DNA of 41,669 bases from Saccoglossus kowalevskii (Eukaryota > Hemichordata > Enteropneusta > Harrimaniidae), in contig NW_003131851.1 in the NCBI RefSeq assembly GCF_000003605.2, positions 1-41,669 of the forward strand, written 5' to 3'. Position 1 is the first letter of the stretch. The number at the start of each line of letters is the position of its first letter. This document shows, piece after piece, positions 30,201 to 38,009 of this stretch. A program made the position numbers and the translations under genes. The notes beneath the pieces were generated by a model. It did not search any database. It saw only the letters and a program-made list of their open reading frames with translations, and was not told where the DNA came from.

Positions 30201-33200
30201 CCACTACTTCTAGCATAGTGACAGCTCATACCACTACTCCTAGCATGGTGACAGCTCCTACTACTACTCTTAGCATGGTGACAGCTCATACCACTACTCC
30301 TAGCATAGTGACAGCTCATACCACTACTTCTAGCATAGTGACAGCTCAGACCACTACTCCTCGCATAGTGACAGCTCATACCACTACTCCTAGCATAGTG
30401 ACCGCTCATACCACTACTCCTTGCATAGTGACAGCTCAGACCACTACTCCTAGCATAGTGACAGCTCATACCACTACTCCTAGCATGGTGACCACTCATA
30501 CCACTAGTCCTTGCATAGTGACAGCTCATACCACTACTCCTAGCATGGTGACAGCTCAGATCACTACTACTAGCATAGTGACAGCTCATACCACTACTCC
30601 TAGCATGGTGACCGCTCATACCACTACTCATAGCATAGTGACAGCTCATATCACTATTCCTAGCATAGTGACAGCTCATACCACTACTCCTAGCATAGTG
30701 GCAGCTCAGACCACTACTCCTGGCATAGTGACAGCTCATACCACTACTCCTAGCATAGTGACAGCTCATACCACTACTCCTAGCATAGTGACAGCTCAGA
30801 CCACTACTCCTAGCATAGTGACAGCTCATACCACTACTCCTAGCATAGTGACAGCTCATACCACTAATCCTAGCATAGTGACAGCTCATACCACTACTCC
30901 TTGCATAGTGACAGCTCATACCACTACTCCAAGCATAGTGACAGCTCAGACCACTACTTCTAGCATAGTGACAGCTCATACCACTACTTCTAGCATAGTG
31001 ACAGCTCAGACCACTACTCCTAGCATAGTGACAGCTCATACCACTACTTCTAGCTTGGTGACAGCTCATACCACTACTTCTAGCATAGTGACAGCTCATA
31101 CCACTACTCCTAGCATGGTGACAGCTTCTACTACTACTCTTAGCATGGTGACAGCTCATACCACTACTTCTAGCATAGTGACAGCTCATACCACTACTCC
31201 TCGCATAGTGACAGCTCATACCACTACTCCTAGCATAGTGACAGCTCATACCACTACTCCTAGCATGGTGACAGCTCATACCACTACTCCTAGCATAGTG
31301 ACAGCTCATACCACTACTCCTAGCATGGTGACCGCTCATACCACTACTCCTTGCATAGTGACAGCTCATACCACTACTCCTAGCATGGTGACAGCTCAGA
31401 CCACTACTCCTAGCATAGTAACAGCTCATACCACTACTCCTAGCATGGTGACCGCTCATACCACTACTCCTTGCATAGTGACAGCTCATACCACTGCTCC
31501 TAGCATAGTGACAGCTCAGACCACTACTCCTAGCATAGTGACAGCTCATACCACTACTCCTAGCATAGTGACAGCTCAGACCACTACTCCTAGCATAGTG
31601 ACAGCTGATACCACTACTCCTAGCATAGTGACAGCTCAGACCACTACTCCTAGCATAGTGACAGCTCATACCACTACTTCTAGCTTGGTGACAGCTCATA
31701 CCACTACTTCTAGCATAGTGACAGCTCATACCACTACTCCTAGCATGGTGACAGCTCCTACTACTACTCTTAGCATGGTGACAGCTCATACCACTACTTC
31801 TAGCATAGTGACAGCTCATACCACTACTCTTAGCATGGTGACAGCTCCTACTACTACTCTTAGCATGGTGACAGCTCATACCACTACTTCTAGCATAGTG
31901 ACAGCTCAGACCACCACTCCTAGCATAGTGACAGCTCATACCACTACTCCTAGCATGGTGACAGCTCAGACCACTACTCCTAGCATAGTGACAGCTCATA
32001 CCACTACTCCTAGCATGGTGACCGCTCATACCACTACTCCTTGCATAGTGACAGCTCAGACCACTCCTCCTAGCATAGTGACAGCTCATACCACTACTAG
32101 CATGGTGACCACTCATACCACTACTCCTTGTATAGTGACAGCTCATACCACTACTCCTAGCATGGTGACAGCTCCTAATACTACTCTTAGCATGGTGACA
32201 GCTCATACCACTACTTCTAGCATAGTGACAGCTCAGACCACTACTCCTCGCATAGTGACAGCTCATACCACTACTCCTAGCATGGTGACAGCTCAGACCA
32301 CTACTCCTAGCATAGTGACAGCTCATACCACTACTTCTAGCATAGTGACAGCTCATACCACTACTCCTAGCATGGTGACAGCTCCTACTACTACTCTTAG
32401 CATGGTGACTGCTCATACCACTACTTCTAGCATAGTGACAGCTCATACCACTACTCTTAGCATGGAGACAGCTCCAACTACTACTCTTAGCATGGTGACA
32501 GCTCATACCACTACTTCTAGCATAGTGACAGCTCAGACCACCACTCCTAGCATAGTGACAGCTCATACCACTACTCCTAGCATGGTGACAGCTCAGACCA
32601 CTACTCCTAGCATAGTGCCAACTCATACCACTACTCCTAGCATGGTGACCGCTCATACCACTACTCCTTGCATAGTGACAGCTCAGACCACTCCTCCTAG
32701 CATAGTGACAGCTCATACCACTACTCCTAGCATGGTGACCACTCATACCACTACTCCTTGCATAGTGACAGCTCATACCACTACTCCTAGCATGGTGACA
32801 GCTCAGACCACTACTCCTAGCATAGTGACAGTTCATACCACTACTCCTAGCATGGTGACCGCTCATACCACTACTCCTTGCATAGTGACAGCTCATACCA
32901 CTACTCCTAGAATAGTGACAGCTCATACCACTACTCCTAGAATGGTGACAGCTCAGACCACTACTCCTAGCATAGTGACAGCTCATACCACTACTCCTAG
33001 CATGGTGACCGCTCATACCACTACTCCTTGCATAGTGACAGCTCATACCACTACTCCTAGCATAGTGACAGCTCATACCACTACTCCTAGCATGGTGACA
33101 GCTCATACCACTACTCCTAGCATAGTGACAGCTCATACCACTACTCCTAGCATAGTGACAGCTCATACCACTACTCCTAGCATAGTGACAGCTCATACCA

Positions 33201-36136
33201 CTACTCCTAGCATGGTGACAGCTCATACCACTACTTCTAGCATAGTGACAGCTCATACCACTACTCCTAGGATGGTGACAGCTCCTACTACTACTCTTAG
33301 CATGGTGACAGCTCATACCACTACTCCTAGCATGGCGACCGCTCATACCACAACTCCTTGCATAGTGACAGCTCATACCACTACTCCTTGCATGGTGACA
33401 GCTCAGACCACTACTCCTAGCATAGTGACAGCTCATACCACTACTCCTAGCATGGTGACCGCTCATACCACTACTCCTTGCATAGTGACAGCTCATACCA
33501 CTACTCCTTGCATAGTGACAGCTCATACCACTACTTCTAGCATAGTGACAGCTCAGACCACTACTTCTAGACTAGTGACAGTTCATACCACTACTTCTAG
33601 CTTGGTGACAGCTCATACCACTACTTCTAGCATAGTGACAGCTCATACCACTACTCCTAGCATGGTGACAGCTCCTACTACTACTCTTAGCATGGTGACA
33701 GCTCATACCACTACTTCTAGCATAGTGACAGCTCATACCACTACTCCTAGCATGGTGACAGCTCCTACTACTACTCTTAGCATGGTGACAGCTCATACCA
33801 CTACTTCTAGCATAGTGACAGCTCAGACCACTACTCCTAGCATAGTGACAGCTCATACCACTACTACTAGCATGGTGACAGCTCAGACCACTACTCCTAG
33901 CATAGTGACAGCTCATACCACTACTCCTAGCATGGTGACAGCTCCTACTACTACTCTTAGCATGGTGACAGCTCATACCACTACTTCTAGCATAGTGACA
34001 GCTCATACCACTACTCCTAGGATGGTGACAGCTCCTACTACTACTCTTAGCATGGTGACAGCTCATACCACTACTCCTAGCATGGTGACCGCTCATACCA
34101 CAACTCCTTGCATAGTGACAGCTCATACCACTACTCCTTGCATGGTGACAGCTCAGACCACTACTCCTAGCATAGTGACAGCTCATACCACTACTCCTAG
34201 CATGGTGACAGCTCATACCACTACTTCTAGCATAGTGACAGCTCATACCACAACTCCTAGCATAGTGACAGCTCATACCACTACTCCTAGCATGGTGACA
34301 GCTCATACCACTACTTCTAGCATAGTGACAGCTCATACCACTACTCCTAGCATGGTGACAGCTCCTACTACTACTCTTAGCATGGTGACAGCTCATACCA
34401 CTACTTCTAGCATAGTGACAGCTCATACCACTACTCCTAGGATGGTGACAGCTCCTACTACTACTCTTAGCATGGTGACAGCTCATACCACTACTCCTAG
34501 CATGGTGACCGCTCATACCACAACTCCTTGCATAGTGACAGCTCATACCACTACTCCTTGCATGGTGACAGCTCATACCACTACTCCTAGCATAGTGACA
34601 GCTCATACCACTACTCCTAGCATAGTGACAGCTCATACCACTACTCCTAGCATGGTGACCGCTCATACCACTACTCCTTGCATAGTGACAGCTCATACCA
34701 CTACTCCTAGCATGGTGACAGCTCAGACCACTACTCCTAGCATAGTAACAGCTCATAACACTACTCCTAGCATGGTGACCGCTCATACCACTACTCCTTG
34801 CATTGTGACAGCTCATACCACTGCTCCTAGCATAGTGACAGCTCAGACCACTACTCCTAGCATAGTGACAGCTCATACCACTACTCCCAGCATAGTGACA
34901 GCTCAGACCACTACTCCTAGCATAGTGACAGCTCATACCACTACTCCTAGCATAGTGACAGCTCAGACCACTACTCCTAGCATAGTGACAGCTCATACCA
35001 CTACTTCAAGCTTGGTGACAGCTCATACCACTACTTCTAGCATAGTGACAGCTCATACCACTACTCCTAGCATGGTGACAGCTCCTACTACTACTCTTAG
35101 CATGGTGACAGCTCATACCACTACTTCTAGCATAGTGACAGCTCATACCACTACTCTTAGCATGGTGACAGCTCCTACTACTACTCTTAGCATGGTGACA
35201 GCTCATACCACTACTTCTAGCATAGTGACAGCTCAGACCACCACTCCTAGCACAGTGACAGCTCATACCACTACTCCTAGCATGGTGACAGCTCAGACCA
35301 CTACTCCTAGCATAGTGACAGCTCATACCACTACTCCTAGCATGGTGACCGCTCATACCACTTCTCCTTGCATAGTGACAGCTCAGACCACTCCTCCTAG
35401 CATAATGACAGCTCATACCACTACTCCTAGCATGGTGACCACTCATACCACTACTCCTTGCATAGTGACAGCTCATACCACTACTCCTAGCATGGTGACA
35501 GCTCCTAATACTACTCTTAGCATGGTGACAGCTCATACCACTACTTCTAGCATAGTGACAGCTCAGACCGCTACTCCTCGCATAGTGACAGCTCATACCA
35601 CAACTCCTTGCATAGTGACAGCTCATACCACTACTCCTTGCATGGTGACAGCTCAGACCACTACTCCTAGCATAGTGACAGCTCATACCACTACTCCTAG
35701 CATGGTGACCGCTCATACCACTACTCCTTGCATAGTGACAGCTCATACCACTACTCCTAGCATGGTGACAGCTCAGACCACTACTCCTAGCATAGTAACA
35801 GCTCATACCACTACTCCTAGCATGGTGACCGCTCATACCACTACTCCTTGCATAGTGACAGCTCATACCACTGCTCCTAGCATAGTGACAGCTCAGACCA
35901 CTACTCCTAGCATAGTGACAGCTCATACCACTACTCCTAGCATAGTGACAGCTCAGACCACTACTCCTAGCATAGTGACAGCTCAGACCACTACTCCTAG
36001 CATGGTGACAGCTCAGACCACTACTCCTAGCATAGTGACAGCTCAGACCACTACTCCTAGCATAGTGACAGCTCATACCACTACTCCTAGCACGGTGACA
36101 GCTCATACCACTACTCCTAGCATGGTGACAGCTTAG
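24200..36136 (+). CDS. candidate mucin-like repeat frame, segment 8 (3,978 codons, longest unbroken stretch)
   Basis: Nearly 12 kb with no frameshift, the best single argument for a real long repeat exon. Two units are one codon short (25394 and 32098, reading TTTSMV), and both losses are in frame. Two LTAHSAQ insertions (29099 and 29618) lie 519 bp apart, as do 4 and 524 at the window start. Rare readings VTAYTTT, VTALTTT, METAP and VPTH link it to 9.2 kb and 1.2 kb. It ends at a TAG (36134-36136) in place of a Gln codon, in the same kind of unit as the stop at 6353. If the stops are real, the array is not translated end to end. Confidence 0.4.
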   Translation: MVTAPTTTLSMVTAHTTTSSIVTAQTTTPSIVTAHTTTPSMVTAQTTTPSIVTAHTTTPSMVTAHTTTPCIVTAQTTTPSIVTAHTTTPSIVTAHTTTPSMVTAHTTTPSIVTAHTTTPSIVTAHTTTPSIVTAHTTAPSMVTGPTTTLSTVTAHTTTSSIVTAQTTTPSIVTAHTTTPSMVTAQTTTPSIVTAHTTTPSIVTAQTTTPSIVTAHTTTPSIVTAQTTTPSIVTAHTTTPSIVTAHTTTPSIVTAQTTTPSMVTTHTTTPCIVTAHTTTPSMVTAQTTTPSIVTAQTTTPSIVTAHTTTSSLVTAHTTTSSIVTAHTTTPSTVTAPTTTLSMVTAHTTTSSIVTAHTTTPSMVTAPNTTLSMVTAHTTTSSIVTAQTTTPSIVTAHTTTSMVTAQTTTPSIVTAHTTTPSMVTAHTTTPCIVTAQTTTPSIVTAHTTTPSMVTTHTTTPCIVTAHTTTPSIVTAQTTTPSIVTAHTTTPCIVTAHTTTPSIVTAHTTTPSIVTAHTTTPSMVTAHTTTPCIVTAHTTTPSIVTAHTTTPSMVTAHTTTPCIVTAHTSTPSMVTAHTTTSSIVTAHTTTPSIVTAHTTTSSIVTAQTTTPSIVTAHTTTPSMVTAHTTTPSMVTAQTTTPSIVTAHTTVPSMVTAHTTTPSIVTAHTTTPSIVTAHTTTPSMVTSHTTTPSIVTAHTTTPSIVTAHTTTPSIVTAHTTTPSMVTAHTTTPSIVTAQTTTPSIVTAHTTTPCIVTAHTTTPSMVTAHTATPSIVTAHTTTPCIVTAHTTTLSIVTAQTTTPSIVTAHTTTPCIVTAHTTTPSIVTAHTTTPSTVTAHTTTPSMVTAQTTTPSIVTAHTTTPSIVTAQTTTPSIVTAHTTTPSIVTAQTTTPSIVTAHTTTPSIVTAHTTTPSIVTAQTTTPSIVTAHTTTPSIVTAHTTTPSIVTAQTTTPSMVTAHTTTPSIVTAHTTTPSIVTAHTTTPSIVTAHTTTPSIVTAQTTTPSIVTAHTTTPRMVTAHTTTPSMVTAQTTTPSMVTALTTTPCIVTAHTTTPCMVTAQTTTPSIVTAHTTTPSMVTAHTTTPCIVTAYTTTPSIVTAHTTTSSIVTAQTTTSSIVTVHTTTSSLVTAHTTTSSIVTAHTTTPSMVTAPTTTLSMVTAHTTTSSIVTAHTTTPSMVTAPTTTLSMVTAHTTTSSIVTAQTTTPSIVTAHTTTPSMVTAQTTTPSIVTAHTTTPSMVTAHTTTPCIVTAQTTNPSIVTAHTTTPSIVTAHTTTPSMVTAHTTTPSIVTAHTTTPSIVTAHTTTPSIVTAHTTTPSMVTAPTTTPSMVTAHTTTSSIVTAHTTNPSMVTGPTTTLSTVTAHTTTSSIVTAQTTTPSIVTAHTTTPSMVTAQTTTPRIVTAHTTTPSIVTAQTTTPSIVTAHTTTPSIVTAQTTTPSIVTAHTTTPSIVTAHTTTPSIVTAQTTTSSIVTAHTTTSSIVTAQTTTPSIVTAHTTTSSLVTAHTTTSSIVTAHTTTPSMVTAPTTTLSMVTAHTTTPSIVTAHTTTSSIVTAQTTTPRIVTAHTTTPSMVTAQTTTPSIVTAHTTTPSMVTAHTTTPCIVTAHTTTPSIVTSHTTTPSIVTAQTTTPSIVTAYTTTPSILTAHSAQTTTLSTVTAHTTTSSTVTAHTTTPSMVTAQTTTPSIVTAHTTTPSIVTAQTTTPSIVTAHTTTPSIVTAQTTTPSIVTAHTTTPSIVTAHTTTPSIVTAQTTTPSIVTAHTTTPSIVTAHTTTPSIVTAQTTTPSIVTAHTTTSSIVTAHTTTPRIVTAQTTTPSILTAHSAQTTTSSIVIAHTTTPSIVTAHTTTPSIVTAHTTTPSIVTAHTTTPSIVTAQTTTSSIVTAQTTTPSIVTAHTTTPSMVTAQTTTPRIVTAHTTTPSIVTAQTTTPSIVTAHTTTPSIVTAQTTTPSIVTAHTTTPSIVTAHTTTPSIVTAQTTTSSIVTAHTTTSSIVTAQTTTPSIVTAHTTTSSLVTAHTTTSSIVTAHTTTPSMVTAPTTTLSMVTAHTTTPSIVTAHTTTSSIVTAQTTTPRIVTAHTTTPSIVTAHTTTPCIVTAQTTTPSIVTAHTTTPSMVTTHTTSPCIVTAHTTTPSMVTAQITTTSIVTAHTTTPSMVTAHTTTHSIVTAHITIPSIVTAHTTTPSIVAAQTTTPGIVTAHTTTPSIVTAHTTTPSIVTAQTTTPSIVTAHTTTPSIVTAHTTNPSIVTAHTTTPCIVTAHTTTPSIVTAQTTTSSIVTAHTTTSSIVTAQTTTPSIVTAHTTTSSLVTAHTTTSSIVTAHTTTPSMVTASTTTLSMVTAHTTTSSIVTAHTTTPRIVTAHTTTPSIVTAHTTTPSMVTAHTTTPSIVTAHTTTPSMVTAHTTTPCIVTAHTTTPSMVTAQTTTPSIVTAHTTTPSMVTAHTTTPCIVTAHTTAPSIVTAQTTTPSIVTAHTTTPSIVTAQTTTPSIVTADTTTPSIVTAQTTTPSIVTAHTTTSSLVTAHTTTSSIVTAHTTTPSMVTAPTTTLSMVTAHTTTSSIVTAHTTTLSMVTAPTTTLSMVTAHTTTSSIVTAQTTTPSIVTAHTTTPSMVTAQTTTPSIVTAHTTTPSMVTAHTTTPCIVTAQTTPPSIVTAHTTTSMVTTHTTTPCIVTAHTTTPSMVTAPNTTLSMVTAHTTTSSIVTAQTTTPRIVTAHTTTPSMVTAQTTTPSIVTAHTTTSSIVTAHTTTPSMVTAPTTTLSMVTAHTTTSSIVTAHTTTLSMETAPTTTLSMVTAHTTTSSIVTAQTTTPSIVTAHTTTPSMVTAQTTTPSIVPTHTTTPSMVTAHTTTPCIVTAQTTPPSIVTAHTTTPSMVTTHTTTPCIVTAHTTTPSMVTAQTTTPSIVTVHTTTPSMVTAHTTTPCIVTAHTTTPRIVTAHTTTPRMVTAQTTTPSIVTAHTTTPSMVTAHTTTPCIVTAHTTTPSIVTAHTTTPSMVTAHTTTPSIVTAHTTTPSIVTAHTTTPSIVTAHTTTPSMVTAHTTTSSIVTAHTTTPRMVTAPTTTLSMVTAHTTTPSMATAHTTTPCIVTAHTTTPCMVTAQTTTPSIVTAHTTTPSMVTAHTTTPCIVTAHTTTPCIVTAHTTTSSIVTAQTTTSRLVTVHTTTSSLVTAHTTTSSIVTAHTTTPSMVTAPTTTLSMVTAHTTTSSIVTAHTTTPSMVTAPTTTLSMVTAHTTTSSIVTAQTTTPSIVTAHTTTTSMVTAQTTTPSIVTAHTTTPSMVTAPTTTLSMVTAHTTTSSIVTAHTTTPRMVTAPTTTLSMVTAHTTTPSMVTAHTTTPCIVTAHTTTPCMVTAQTTTPSIVTAHTTTPSMVTAHTTTSSIVTAHTTTPSIVTAHTTTPSMVTAHTTTSSIVTAHTTTPSMVTAPTTTLSMVTAHTTTSSIVTAHTTTPRMVTAPTTTLSMVTAHTTTPSMVTAHTTTPCIVTAHTTTPCMVTAHTTTPSIVTAHTTTPSIVTAHTTTPSMVTAHTTTPCIVTAHTTTPSMVTAQTTTPSIVTAHNTTPSMVTAHTTTPCIVTAHTTAPSIVTAQTTTPSIVTAHTTTPSIVTAQTTTPSIVTAHTTTPSIVTAQTTTPSIVTAHTTTSSLVTAHTTTSSIVTAHTTTPSMVTAPTTTLSMVTAHTTTSSIVTAHTTTLSMVTAPTTTLSMVTAHTTTSSIVTAQTTTPSTVTAHTTTPSMVTAQTTTPSIVTAHTTTPSMVTAHTTSPCIVTAQTTPPSIMTAHTTTPSMVTTHTTTPCIVTAHTTTPSMVTAPNTTLSMVTAHTTTSSIVTAQTATPRIVTAHTTTPCIVTAHTTTPCMVTAQTTTPSIVTAHTTTPSMVTAHTTTPCIVTAHTTTPSMVTAQTTTPSIVTAHTTTPSMVTAHTTTPCIVTAHTTAPSIVTAQTTTPSIVTAHTTTPSIVTAQTTTPSIVTAQTTTPSMVTAQTTTPSIVTAQTTTPSIVTAHTTTPSTVTAHTTTPSMVTA
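25391..25400 (+). repeat. 27-bp unit lacking one codon (first of two)
   Basis: ACCACTACTAGCATGG lacks one 3-base step, reading TTTSM. The second case is near 32098. Both keep the frame. Confidence 0.9.
29096..29666 (+). repeat. right copy of the segment at 1-572
   Basis: It matches base 1 onward at an offset of 29,095, changing to 29,094 after the extra G at 274. The frame is intact in this copy. Confidence 0.9.
30480..30700 (+). repeat. segment shared with 38972-39192 (offset 8,492)
   Basis: It carries ACTAGTCCTTGC, CAGATCACTACTACT and CATATCACTATTCC in the same order and spacing as the other copy. The near copy has a CATAGC unit where the far one has CTTGC. Confidence 0.85.
32296..33291 (+). 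repeat. right copy of the block at 1045-2040
   Basis: Frame intact here. A related copy lacking some of the markers lies at about 18300-18990. Confidence 0.85.
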
Positions 36137-36867
36137 ACCACTACTCCTAGCATGGTGACAGCTCAGACCACTACTCCTAGCATAGTGACAGCTCAGACCA
36201 CTACTCCTAGCATAGTGACAGCTCATACCACTACTCATAGCATAGTGACAGCTCAGACCACTACTCCTAGCATAGTGACAGCTCATACCACTACTCCTAG
36301 CATAGTGGCAGCTCAGACCACTACTCCTGGCATAGTGACAGCTCATACCACTACTCCTAGCATAGTGACAGCTCATACCACTACTCCTAGCATAGTGACA
36401 GCTCAGACCACTACCCCTAGCATAGTGACAGCTCATACCACTACTCCTAGCATAGTGACAGCTCATACCACTAATCCTAGCATAGTGACAGCTCATACCA
36501 CTACTCCTTGCATAGTGACAGCTCATACCACTACTCCAAGCATAGTGACAGCTCAGACCACTACTTCTAGCATAGTGACAGCTCATACCACTACTTCTAG
36601 CATAGTGACAGCTCAGACCACTACTCCTAGCATAGTGACAGCTCATACCACTACTTCTAGCTTGGTGACAGCTCATACCACTACTTCTAGCATAGTGACA
36701 GCTCATACCACTACTCCTAGCATGGTGACAGCTCCTACTACTACTCTTAGCATGGTGACAGCTCATACCACTACTTCTAGCATAGTGACAGCTCATACCA
36801 CTACTCCTAGCATGGTGACAGCTCCTACTACTACTACTCTTAGCATGGTGACAGCTCATACCACTAC
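35976..36867 (+). repeat. left copy of a duplication offset by 1,142 bp
   Basis: It shares with 37118-38009 the TAG unit, the TTTHSI and TTTPGI units, the CCAAGC unit and the extra ACT codon. The offset is 38 units plus 3 minus 1, explained by the extra codon and the lost base near 36930. Confidence 0.9.
36134..36136 (+). other. in-frame TAG in place of CAG (second of three)
   Basis: The same C-to-T change as at 6353, between a Met-ending His unit upstream and a Met-Gln unit downstream. It sits inside the left copy of the 1,142-bp-offset duplication. Confidence 0.95.
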
Positions 36868-36940
36868 TCCTAGCATAGTGATAGCTCATACCACTACTTC
36901 TAGCATAGTGACAGCTCTTAGCACTACTTCCACATGGTGA
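36152..36940 (+). CDS. candidate mucin-like repeat frame, segment 9 (262 codons)
   Basis: It resumes in the frame of segment 8 after the TAG. Most of it is the left copy of a 1,142-bp-offset duplication whose right copy starts near 37118. It carries a THSI unit, a TTTPGI unit and a Pro-type unit with one extra Thr codon (36824-36842). Its last residues, ALSTTSTW, belong to the divergent island. The frame is lost near 36930, where TTCCACATGG replaces the expected TTCTAGCATGG. Confidence 0.25.
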   Translation: MVTAQTTTPSIVTAQTTTPSIVTAHTTTHSIVTAQTTTPSIVTAHTTTPSIVAAQTTTPGIVTAHTTTPSIVTAHTTTPSIVTAQTTTPSIVTAHTTTPSIVTAHTTNPSIVTAHTTTPCIVTAHTTTPSIVTAQTTTSSIVTAHTTTSSIVTAQTTTPSIVTAHTTTSSLVTAHTTTSSIVTAHTTTPSMVTAPTTTLSMVTAHTTTSSIVTAHTTTPSMVTAPTTTTLSMVTAHTTTPSIVIAHTTTSSIVTALSTTSTW

Positions 36941-37117
36941 CAGCTCATACCATTACATCTATCATAGTGACAGCTCATAGCATTACTTCTAGCATGGTGA
37001 CAGCTCATACCACTACTCCTAGCATAGTGATAGCTCATACCACTACTTCTATCATAGCGACAGCTCATAGCATTACTTCTAGCATGGTGACAGCTCGTAC
37101 CACTACTTCTAGCATGG
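36868..37117 (+). repeat. divergent island of repeat units
   Basis: About eight units here carry several changes each: GTGATAG, GCTCTTAGC, CATTACATC, ATCATAG and CATAGCATTACT. A 90-bp (three-unit) internal duplication is visible, with ATCATAG at 36961 and ATCATAGCG at 37051. No other 250-bp stretch in the window is as diverged. Confidence 0.85.
36926..36936. other. frame break in the divergent island (-1)
   Basis: TTCCACATGG replaces TTCTAGCATGG, a loss of one base together with substitutions. Confidence 0.85.
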
Positions 37118-37278
37118 TGACAGCTCAGACCACTACTCCTAGCATGGTGACAGCTCAGACCACTACTCCTAGCATAGTGACAGCTCAGACCACTACTCCT
37201 AGCATAGTGACAGCTCATACCACTACTCCTAGCACGGTGACAGCTCATACCACTACTCCTAGCATGGTGACAGCTTAG
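36934..37278 (+). CDS. candidate mucin-like repeat frame, segment 10 (114 codons, divergent units)
   Basis: A short open stretch covering most of the divergent island. Units read AHTITSIIV, AHSITSSMV, AHTTTSIIAT and ARTTTSSMV, with more Ile and Ser than elsewhere. It ends at the third TAG (37276-37278), exactly 1,142 bp after the second, so the stop was copied with the surrounding block. This is weak as an independent coding region; it is best read as part of the same broken frame. Confidence 0.2.
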   Translation: MVTAHTITSIIVTAHSITSSMVTAHTTTPSIVIAHTTTSIIATAHSITSSMVTARTTTSSMVTAQTTTPSMVTAQTTTPSIVTAQTTTPSIVTAHTTTPSTVTAHTTTPSMVTA

Positions 37279-38009
37279 ACCACTACTCCTAGCATGGTGA
37301 CAGCTCAGACCACTACTCCTAGCATATTGACAGCTCAGACCACTACTCCTAGCATAGTGACAGCTCATACCACTACTCATAGCATAGTGACAGCTCAGAC
37401 CACTACTCCTAGCATAGTGACAGCTCATACCACTACTCCTAGCATAGTGGCAGCTCAGACCACTACTCCTGGCATAGTGACAGCTCATACCACTACTCCT
37501 AGCATAGTGACAGCTCATACCACTACTCCTAGCATAGTGACAGCTCAGACCACTACTCCTAGCATAGTGACAGCTCATACCACTACTCCTAGCATAGTGA
37601 CAGCTCATACCACTAATCCTAGCATAGTGACAGCTCATACCACTACTCCTTGCATAGTGACAGCTCATACCACTACTCCAAGCATAGTGACAGCTCAGAC
37701 CACTACTTCTAGCATAGTGACAGCTCATACCACTACTTCTAGCATAGTGACAGCTCAGACCACTACTCCTAGCATAGTGACAGCTCATACCACTACTTCT
37801 AGCTTGGTGACAGCTCATACCACTACTTCTAGCATAGTGACAGCTCATACCACTACTCCTAGCATGGTGACAGCTTCTACTACTACTCTTAGCATGGTGA
37901 CAGCTCATACCACTACTTCTAGCATAGTGACAGCTCATACCACTACTCCTAGCATGGTGACAGCTCCTACTACTACTACTCTTAGCATGGTGACAGCTCA
38001 TACCACTAC
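37118..38009 (+). repeat. right copy of the duplication offset by 1,142 bp
   Basis: Private differences from the left copy include ATATTG near 37324 and GCTTCT near 37874. Confidence 0.9.
37276..37278 (+). other. in-frame TAG in place of CAG (third of three)
   Basis: It lies exactly 1,142 bp after the second TAG, in the right copy of the same duplication. Confidence 0.95.
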
